27,368 nt of DNA from Saccoglossus kowalevskii (taxonomy: Eukaryota > Hemichordata > Enteropneusta > Harrimaniidae). Position 1 is the stretch's first letter; every line of letters starts with the position of its first letter. A program made the position numbers and the translations under genes. This document shows, piece by piece, positions 1 through 10,200 of the stretch. Below the pieces are notes generated by a model. That model had not been told where the DNA came from, did no database searches, and was given only the letters and a program-made list of their open reading frames with translations. The stretch covers positions 111,787 through 139,154 of the forward strand of contig NW_003112467.1 in NCBI RefSeq assembly GCF_000003605.2. The letters run 5' to 3'.

Positions 1-300
1 GTCTAAATGTGAGTTTTAGCTTTCTTCTGATAACCTTCTGGTAAGTGCTGGTTGTTCTCTGATAAACCACCGGTAAGTGTTAGTTATCCTCTGACAGTCT
101 AAATGTGAGTTTCTAGATATCTTCTGATAACCTACTGGTAAGTGTTGGTTGTTCTCTGATAAACCACCGGTAAGTGTTAGTTATCCTCTGACAGTCTAAA
201 TGTGAGTTTCTAGCTATCTTCTGATAACCTACTGGTAAGTGTTGGTTGTTCTCTGATAACACACTGGTAATTTATCGCCATCCTTTGATAATCCTGATCA
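1..300. repeat. 97 bp tandem repeat built of three ~32 bp subunits
   Basis: The start of the unit (gtctaaatgtgag) recurs at 1, 97 and 194, a period of 96-97 bp. Each unit divides into three related pieces of 32-33 bp, each beginning with a ctctga/cttctga core and two of the three carrying ggtaagtg. The array is probably cut by the left edge of the window and decays after about 260. It lies upstream of the first visible bestrophin exon, probably in an intron. No coding potential was seen. Confidence 0.85.
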
Positions 301-670
301 TATATGTGACTTAATTAATTATGCACACTCACAATTCCCAGAGATGCATTCTTGTCATGGGATAGTCATTTGGGAAACACATTGTCTGTCATGTGACCTA
401 ATTAATTATGCTTACTTCCAATTCACAATTTCCAGCGATGCACTGTGTAGCGGTATTTTAGTCAACAGTATGTAACCACGTACGGGTAGTGATATAGGTC
501 ACACATATGTCCTGTGACCTAATTAATTATGCTTACCCATAATTCCTAGAATTATATTGTGGGTAGAGATGTTTTACTAATAGATGAGTTATTTTGGGAA
601 ACACACGCATAATCGCAATTCCCAGAAATATATTGTGAGTAGAAATGTTGTCATCGATGTGTGGTCACAT
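296..670. repeat. Diverged local repeats, irregular spacing
   Basis: The motif gtgac(c/t)taattaattatgc occurs at about 306, 393 and 514. It is followed each time by a caattcccaga-like block, with a further such block at about 613. The phrase ttgggaaacaca occurs at about 370 and 593. The units are roughly 87-121 bp apart and substantially diverged, so this looks like an old degenerate tandem array abutting the 97 bp array. Confidence 0.6.
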
Positions 671-1077
671 AGAGGTATATACAGATCGAATGGCAATGAC
701 ATTCAGATAAAAGAAATAAGTAACACAACGCCTAGATGAAGTTGGCTCATTTGTATATTATAATTAGCAAGTATAGACAACACGTCCCAAACAGTGAAGT
801 ATGTGTGGATAAAATTGGCACATGCTGTCTCAATGATGACGTCTTGTGTTGGTACATCTGCATTCAAATTAGCTCAATCTTTGATTATGTCTGCATGACC
901 TGCATTTTAAATATATCTAAACGATTTTCGAACGTGATAGCATTGGTAATTATTTATCCGCTGCTGTAACATTGTTTTAGGGAATCTGACAGCTAACATA
1001 TGTAGAGTGGATGAAGTGGGTGTTATGGAAAGGATTGTATTAATATGATCAAATTATACTGTTTCTATTCTTTACAG

Positions 1078-1525
1078 GCAAAGCTTGGTGGATTTTACAA
1101 GCTGTTATTCAGATGGAAAGGTAGCGTCTACAAGCTACTTTGGAGAGAGGCGTTAGTATTCCTGTTCTCCTACGCAATAGTCAGTCTCGTCTATAGATTT
1201 GCTCTCAACGAAACACAGAAGACTAGCTTCGAGGCATTTTGTATTTATGCAGAAGAGTTCACGTCGATGACGCCTATAAGTTTCGTGTTGGGTTTTTATG
1301 TTTCTATTATTGTGCAACGTTGGTGGGACCAGTTTTTGTCTATTCCCTGGCCAGACAAGTTGGCTTACGATATTGCTGCTAACGTGCATGGGACAGATGA
1401 GGAGGCTCGGATGCTTCGTCGCACTATGATACGTTACATTAATCTAGGTGCCTTGCTTACCTACTGCACTGTGAGCAAATCTGTGAAAAAGAGATTTCCA
1501 TCGCTGGATTACGTAGTCACTGCAG
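1078..1525 (+). CDS. Bestrophin exon: S1, S2 and pore neck (first visible coding exon)
   Basis: The acceptor is a pyrimidine-rich tract ending ttacag at 1077, and the donor is gcag|gtacgt at 1525/1526. The exon is 448 nt, entering in phase 0 and leaving in phase 1 (the first base of a Gly codon). It encodes 149 residues from [10 protein letters not shown] to LDYVVTA: the end of the N-terminal segment, helix S1 (about 22-43), and S2 with [16 protein letters not shown] and WPDKL. The ATG at 1045 upstream is in the polypyrimidine/branch-point zone of the intron and is not a start; family alignment demands about 11 more N-terminal residues ending -VA-. In human BEST1 this stretch is split over three exons; here it is a single exon. 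Confidence 0.96.
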
Positions 1526-4500
1526 GTACGTCGCCTTCGTTTTCTCGTTGGAACATCCTTATTATTCATTGGTAATTTTCTACTTTATTTCATTTTACAT
1601 TCACCGAATTAATTGATAAGTATCGTCGATATGCTGATACTGAAACACTGCTATGCCAGGCTAATGCTACGCTATGGTATGTTATAATATGCTACTCGAT
1701 GATATCCTATGATGTGCCACGCTGTGCTATGCTATGCTATGCTATGCCATGCTATGCTATGCTACACTACGCTATGCTACGCTACGCTATGCTATGGTAC
1801 GCTACGCTATGCTATGCTATATTTCGTTCCAAACTAAATTCCACGTGGCATTTTGTGTTATATATAGTTTTTTAATTTTGATATTCTATATATCGTTGCC
1901 TTGGCCCAATTCTGATAGCGGGAACAATACGGCGCTGCAATAACACACATGAACTTGCAATGAATATGTTTAGTGTTGGCGAATGATACTATTATGTTGC
2001 TAAACTTTACCCAGTTTTTGAGTGAAAAAGGGGGGTAATATATGAATATTTAGTTCGTTTTGACTGGCGTGTGTATTTGAGATTAGTACGGTACGAATAC
2101 TGGTATTCTAAATTAGGAGCCTGTGTAGTGTTTCCTCTTTTTTTACTTTACGGCTTTTCAAAAAGTTATTTCATCCCGTCAACACTCATGAAGCAACACG
2201 ACAATTCAGCTGCCACCCGCCTTTGCTTTGACCAGTGCGATTTAAGCTTCATTATTGATTCCGTTTTACTTCCTTACAAGCGGCCACTCATTGTCAACAT
2301 AATGTGGGGCCAGGGATGTACAAAACTGCCGAATTGTTCTAGCAATTGGGTTGTACGTTGGCACCCGTGTCCCACAGTACATTTAGCAAATAACCATCCA
2401 AATATTATTGACGTATATTGACGTTACGCAGGTTACGTTACTGATCTTGCCAGATGTCTCATTCATTGTATTGTATACAGTTTTCGAGTGAAACAAAACC
2501 ACCCATGACATCTAACACATCCAAACCTGACCGATTATGCATACCACCAAATATTAAAATCCACATAGCTGGGTGATATTCTTAAATAATAATAAAGTTT
2601 CCCATGAATAGCGCAACAAATTAAAATACCACGAAAGGAATAGATAAAACACGGCAAAACATTCATACACAATTTAAATACTAATTTATAAAAAAAACGT
2701 AAATATATTGTAATTAATAAATAAATTGTCAGGATAATTGCTTAAAAAAACGAGATATAAAAATATTTACACTCCCTACCGAACTAATTTCCAGTGAAAC
2801 CTCGTTCGAAAACGTTGGCCATTGATAGGCGGTTCAATCGAAATCACTACAGAACATTGGCCTAGTTTGACGAGTGTGGATATGTTTAACAAAATTGTTG
2901 CCCATGTAACTTCATAGCCTTATATGCTAACACCCCTTTGTGAACCTCAATACATTGTAACACTGGAATTCATTCTAATTTATTGAATATAACTGCAGTA
3001 AATAGAAAATAGACACATCTAGGAAGGAATTATTCTTGGTGGACGCTTATGTTTTTTACGACCGTTACCCATATCAGATCACAGTCGTCGATCAATGGTA
3101 CAACTAAAGCACTAGCTTAGACACATCGACTGCGGGTACCGAGTAACCTGGGAACCTTTCTGTATAATTTATCGATATGACTTATAAAATTTAACATATC
3201 TTTGAAATTGATATCTACTCTTGGCTACAGATACCCAAGTAACTAAACTATCTTTTTGGGGATAGGTCGTTTACATGCACTACGCACAACATACGTAGTT
3301 GTGAGTCCATAGCTCTTCTTGTGTCGGTCTTTAGTCTTTGTTATGGTATTTTAGTCATTTCTGGTATATTTCGTGTCATTAAGTTTCTTATTTTTGAACA
3401 TTGTGATTTTTATCGACATAGAAGAGTTATCGTTTCTCTCATGGACTTGCGTGACACAAACGTGCGACGACATGTTCGTTGACGGGAGTATCAAACAAGC
3501 TATCAGAAATACCTTCTCCAGTGACGCCATATTGTCCGAGTTCGACCTGAAGAAAATGGTTGCCACCGGATTTGTGGTCCGGATTACTATATCCCGTGAA
3601 AAAGAATATCAAACTAATCGTTTTTATCACAAGTTCGGCTTTGGTAAGAGTTTAATGAACATGATATTATCGATTGGCGGTAGCTTTGACGGTGTTCCGC
3701 GTAGAAACATTGTCCTTTTGTCGACTTTTATTTGCGATGCCAATTGGCGTCGCACGTTTGTATTGCGCAAGTCTCTGGGAAGAACCATAGCTCTTCTGTG
3801 TCAATAACAATCCCATTATATGTATATACTAAATTTAATCAGCATTTAAACACAAGCTGTTCTCAGTTATCCAGTCGGAGATGTACGTCACGCGACACGA
3901 CAACCTGTAAATCAGTGACATGAAATATAGTGTCGTCTGCAAATGTGTTCAATGTTGACAAATTGATAAATAAAATAAATACAATGGCCCAAGTTTCAAC
4001 TCTTGTGGGACCACTTTATTAATACCAAGTTATTCGAACACTTCAATAATACACATTTTATTTCTGCTTTCAAGATAAGAGTTGAACCACTTGAGTGTAA
4101 TGTCAGCTAGTCCGTGGCATTTGAGCTTTTGTAGTAATATCGAGTGGTTCACACTTATCGAATGCTTTCCGTAAATCTATCATAACAGCAATATTATATT
4201 TACCGTTGTTGATATTCTTAAGAATTTCATTATACAACTTAGCAAGTTTACAACAATTGCAATTATTTTACTACATAACGGATGCACTGAAATGGTTCTA
4301 TAATTGTTCACATTATTTTTCGGGTCACCAGATTTGAATATTGGCATAACTTTGGCAATCTTCCATTCAATCGACACAGATCTGGATTTCAAAATAAGAG
4401 TAGAATAAATCGCAGAGGCACTAAATTTTAATATTTTGACACTGATTCCATCAAGCACTGTCGCTTTAGTATCGGACATAATCACAATTTCTTTGTATCG

Positions 4501-5589
4501 ATCCGTTTGTTGAACTGAGAAACATTGATTAGGAATACTGTTGCAGTTGGTAATGTTGTAATGTGTACCAATATTTACAAAAAATTGTATTGTAAATTTT
4601 AATTTGATCTGTTACTTCCTCATATGTATTTTAAGTCCATTTTTAAGCGTAAAGTCTTTGTTAGCTCTACATTAAAGCCCAGAATTGTAGTATCATCATC
4701 AATTTTTAAAGATAGATTTAAGATATGTGTTGGATAGTTTTGCTTAGGAAAGATCATTCTGTGCTTTCCCTTCTGCCAAAATCAATAACTCTGAGATACG
4801 GGATTTAGTACCTTCAACGGAAAAATGCAGATGAGAAAGACAGTTTGATATCATGTTCTAGAGTTTCTTAGTTTGGTGTCGCAGTTATTTAAGTTTCAGT
4901 GTTTTAATTAACACATACATCAGCATACCACGGCGGTAACCCAAGTCGCAGTTTAATGTGTAATACGTGATCATACATTTCTAAGTTAGGAGATTTTACA
5001 ATATTTCTGTACACCGATTTATGCTACCAGTCATTGACAAATCCGTCCAAGGTATAGCCACAAGCTTGTCTGATAAATTTGTTGTCAGTATAATATAATC
5101 TCCCAAGATGACATATGGGTAGCCAGTGCTTGAATCCTTTTCTTCATTTTCGGCCTATAACCAGTAAATAGTTAGGTTGTAGTAACATTTTAACTCATAT
5201 TTGTTGACATTTTGATTCAAGATGCATCATTTGTTTTTTGACAAGGGAATTAATGGCACCGATACCATCCCTTGATTCACCTGGATTGTCATTAGTGAAA
5301 GTCATTAGGCAGTTCATGATCACGCCGATTATACACTAATCATATATTACATTTAAACACATCTACCAGTATGTATGAAATATACATGATAGAATTGCCC
5401 AAATACTTTAGGTTTGGTTTGGGATTGTTCACCCATCAACATGGAACATGAGCAAGGATTACTTTGTTATTTTTATTTATTTGAATCAGGGGCTCACTAT
5501 TTGAATAAATAAATAAATGAATAAATGAATGAATGAATGAATGAATGAATGAATGAATGAATGAATGAATGAATGAATGAATGAATGAA

Positions 5590-5672
<83 letters not shown>

Positions 5673-7247
5673 ATGTTAGAACTTACAAATTTGGAAAGAA
5701 ATTTAGTCAAATGTAAATAACAGTAAGAAACTTTGTCTGGACTCCATGGTACTGATACAAATAATATCATTATTTGTTTATTTTGTTCTAAATCTGGGTA
5801 AAGATTGTGGTATTAGACCTTCATGAGACATGTGAGGTTTACCATACAGATAAGTCAGTATGCCAGATATATATAGGTTATATGTCTATATTAATTGTAC
5901 ATGAACATTTTGCTGATATCACACAAAACAACTTGTCACAGATGTAGCGCTACTATTCAATTTAAGTCATGGCAAAATTTTAAGATCTAGCAAGACTCCC
6001 CGAGTCAATACAGATCTCATTACGTTACCACTAAAATATAGCCTGTCAAACCAACTAGCTACCCCCCCCAAAAAAACACAGAGTATAAAGATACATGTAG
6101 ATCTTCTTCAGTGAATGTGTACAGTAGTCTTTTGCAAATACAAAATAGAACTATTGTACACGTTTTGTACGTCACTACTGTTTTATGACAAGGCGTAACA
6201 CAAGATTATATACGATTGGTAGACTCTTTGCAATATAGTTGCATCGGATTAAAGACACATCATTTATAGTGTTGGAACACATTCACTTTCCAGCTGTTTT
6301 ATAAAAGTTGCACGATCACAACTTTTATCTTCTTACTTGCGAATCTAGTCAGGGCCGTGCTGGCATTACATTACTGCTTTATGTTTCAGAAGCCGACCTT
6401 TTAACCTTGATGATGAAAGCTCGCTTGCACAACAAACAAAGCATGACATCAGTCACATGCCAATATCTCATAACACAACATATTACTAGATATTTCAACT
6501 TGATTACCTGCCAACATTCTACCCTATTCACCTCTCTCTGGTTTGCGAGGCACATGGTCAAGTTTAATTTTGCATAAACGCGCATTTGTTACAGCATATT
6601 GAAAAAAACACACTTTGAGCGAGGCAGTAATTACATATATGAAAATTTAAGTAATTGTACATCACTTTCAAAACTATGAATTTACTTGATGTCATATTGA
6701 AATAACTCCCAGTATGTGATCAACAACAAGCCTGTTTATCTGAATGTGGCTTTGTTTTTAAGATTAAACGTGACACATTTACAGACCACATAACTTCCAT
6801 ATGCCGTCGTCAGCAACCTGACCAACATTAACCTGTATACAATTGGTGATGATAATTACTATCTAGACATACAGACATTTGTGAGTGGTATATCCATAAC
6901 TCAACAGCAAAAACAAACATATTCACATTCGGGTTTTGACAGACCATTATCAGCATCTTTCTTTTTCGTTTTAAGAACGCGATTTTAATTTTTTTCACAC
7001 GTCACATTACTATAACTATAATAGTGTTGACATTCTGTAATTTATGGCAGGTTTCATGACAGAGGAAGAGAAACGAGTGTATTTAGAAATACCTTCCGAT
7101 CACCCCAAGCATTGGTTACCGTGTGCTTGGTTTATCAATCTTGTTAGGAAAGCTGTGGATGACAACCGAATCAAATCGGCACCCGCGGCTAAAACGATAA
7201 TTGATGTGAGTTTATATCAAATATTCTGTTTTAATATTCGCCATTGT

Positions 7248-7285
<38 letters not shown>

Positions 7286-10200
7286 ATTCCATCAATGTCA
7301 TTAATCTGATAACACTAAACACCGATACAACAAAATTTCTCACGTTATCAAAGGGAATAAATATCTACTTCAGGGGCATCGTCAAGCTGCCATATTTATT
7401 ATTTGCACCATAAAACAATGATTTCAGACAATCGTACAAAATACCCATTCATGTATTGAGCGAATAATTCAATTAACAATTCACATTTTCAATATTTTCT
7501 AGGATTTGAATCAATTCCACGACAATTGCGATGACTTGTATGGTTTTGATTGGGTAACGATACCATTGGTGTACACACAGGTAAGCAACTGTTATGAGGA
7601 CAGTTTGGCATCATATTCTAGAGTTTCTTATTTTGGAGTCTTTAGTTCTATACGCGTCAGTGTTGTAATTAACATATACATCAGCATACCACGGTGGTAA
7701 CCCAAGTCGCAGTTTAATTTGTAATACGTGATCATTAATTGTTCCAGTAAGGAGATCTTACAATATTTCTGTACACCGATTAATGTAGGATTGGCAGTAT
7801 GTGCTGTATGAACAGCATCTGCCCTTGCCAAACCAAGAGCCTCAACCTACTACCAACGTATATTTCATACCTGTTTTTCAATATGAGAATTGTCATGCAT
7901 AAATTCCATAGCACTGAACGAAGGTTTGTTGGAAGATTATGAATTTCAATAAAATATATAAAATATATTTCCAATAAATTCATTTTACACATTCTAAATT
8001 CCCAGTAGAAATATTGTTGGCTTTACCAACATTGATAAGTTTGACAATTAAGATTTATTAAAACGCATTTCACACATATACACACACATTTTTTAATTAT
8101 ATTAATTGTCCTCAGATATATCTGGCTACAGGTATAATTTCCAAGTTACAATTGGATGTACTAAAACATCTGATTCAATGGAAAGTGCTCCTACTTCATA
8201 TAATGTGCCTATATGATGAGTGAGACGTTTTGCGCTATTTGCCCTAATATTACAGTAAATTAGTGGAATGAATTTCCAGTTTTGTCACTGAAATAGTGAA
8301 AATGTAATAGTGTTTGTGAGTGTGAGAAGAACTGGTACTATTTTTAAGAATGGGTAGTACTGGTAATGTACAGAATATAGTCAATGTGTAATGAAATAGA
8401 CAGCATTAACAATATTAGTGAAGTATGGGAATTACTATTAATGCACTGACTTTACACTGAAGTGTAAGTAGCACGAGAACTGTGGGAATATACTAGCAAC
8501 TTATGGGCATGTGGGTATCTCACATCGTGTATGTATGAAGTACTTATCAATGCCACGAATTAGCATTTGCGAAAATCTCAGACTACTACTGCTGCACACA
8601 AATGAATGTATATAATTTGTTTCATTTTACAGGTTGTGACCATTGCTGTTTATACCTTCTTTTGTGCCTGTTTGTTTGGTAGGCAGTATCTCCAGCTCGG
8701 GCGTAAATCGGAACAGATGCCAGATGGAATTGATTATCCGAGTTCAGCTGATATACAGCGTTATAATGTAGATTACTATTTCCCAGCCTTTACTATGCTA
8801 CAGTTTTTGTTTTACTTTGGGTGGCTTAAGGTAAGTAAGTTCATCATCGTCTTTGCATGGACAGGTGTAAATTTGTTCCTTTATGCTGACCCAGTAACAT
8901 TTTTGAAATTATATATATGCTTATGTATTTGCCACACATTCAGTATATTTCGTTTTTTTTTCTTAACAGAAATGCATTACCAGTTTTAAATAAATAAATA
9001 AATAAATAAATATTAATAAATACCACTTTTAACACATTAGCCACGATTTATATATGCTGAACAGTGCCAACAAGAAATAATAAAAGCAGCAAGGCAGACA
9101 GGAAGCAACCCTATCAAATATCGCGTGACAATTGTATTTTGCTTGTAGCAAGCTCGTATTAATATTAATAGGATATAGCATTTACCCACGAGCAAAGGCG
9201 TTTTATGAAAAACGCATTCCACAGAATAAAAAGTTTTACAAGAAAAAAATTGCCCCGGGGGTGTTTACTCCGTTTGTGTATAAAATTACTTCATTAATTG
9301 TTCATTAGTTTTCTCATTCAATTGAGTTCATAATACGGGCAAGTATTGGCTGCATTCGTTTTGTCATTAAACATTAAAATCATTGGAAAGACTTATTGAA
9401 ATTTTGTTTTCAAGATCTGTTCAGTCAAGATTATTTTGTGAACAATAGTCTCAAATTCTGTGTTTGGGATTACTTCTTTCCAGCTCCCTTTGAATTATTT
9501 CAAAAACAGTTCCCCAAATGGCATAATAAACTTTTGATAAAACTATGAAACCAGTCAAAATCTGGGCTTCTACTGTATTCGACCACATCGAGTGTTAGAT
9601 TACTTCCTGGCTGACATGTGTTGCGGTATATAAATGGAAATAAAAGCGAACGGTCGCTGCAAATATATGTTTTTGCTTTGTTATCTTCGAATCAGCACAT
9701 TGCAATTTGCGGGTGGTGTACTGAGTTATATTACGTCTCTCAGGGTTAAGAAAATTACGAGTTGACCTTTCACCTTTCACTTAGTCATCGGTACGTGAGT
9801 GAATTCTAGCGGCATTGGATTTGTGTTGGTATACGAGTATTTTCTCCAACTCGATCTCAACGTTTGCTTGTTCGTTCTGAATATTTTCAACAAAAATGTT
9901 GTAAAATTTCCTAATTTATTTCTTAGTATACTAGTATGTCGGTGATATCTAGCTGACTTTTGTGTAGGTTTCAAAAAAAGTTGAGGCTGCAACTGGTTTA
10001 CTTTCCACTCAAAAACACTAGATGTTATCATATCGCCAACCTTTTTTTATATATCATCTTTCAGAAGGCTAGTGTCGAGTTTATTGAAATGCCCGTTTTA
10101 GAATAACTGCCCTATGTCGCATGTTTGATAAAATTAGTAGGGTCTTTTCAAATCTTTCAAATGTAATACCATGACTTGTGACCCTAATCATACTTCCATA

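Larger units (their letters stand above)
1526..7050 (+). other. Intron 1 (of those visible), 5.5 kb
   Basis: GT at 1526 and AG at 7049-7050 define it. It carries most of the transposon debris of the gene: a TATGC microsatellite, an inverted repeat (3373-3838), a LINE relic (about 3890-5030, minus strand) and an AATG/AAAT microsatellite. Stretches 1830-3370, 5030-5500 and 5680-7040 hold only anonymous AT-rich sequence and chance ORFs; I see no additional bestrophin exon, and the flanking exons are already contiguous in the protein. Confidence 0.85.

Noticed and set aside
895-945. Possible bestrophin first exon (ATG-ACC ... before a GT at 946)
   Set aside because: It gives 17 codons whose sequence does not resemble the conserved MT-.Y-..-VA start, the length is wrong (11 codons expected) and the donor gtaatt is weak.
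1045-1077. ATG at 1045 as the bestrophin start
   Set aside because: It lies in the intron's pyrimidine tract before a clear acceptor, and the encoded MIKLYCFYSLQ does not match the family N terminus.
2071-2421. 116-codon open frame in the first visible intron
   Set aside because: It begins at GTG, shows no recognisable motif or domain, and lies between contiguous bestrophin exons.
5486-5770. Minus-strand ORF with long Leu/Phe/Ile/Tyr and Phe/Ile/His/Ser runs
   Set aside because: It is an artefact of the AATG/AAAT microsatellite.
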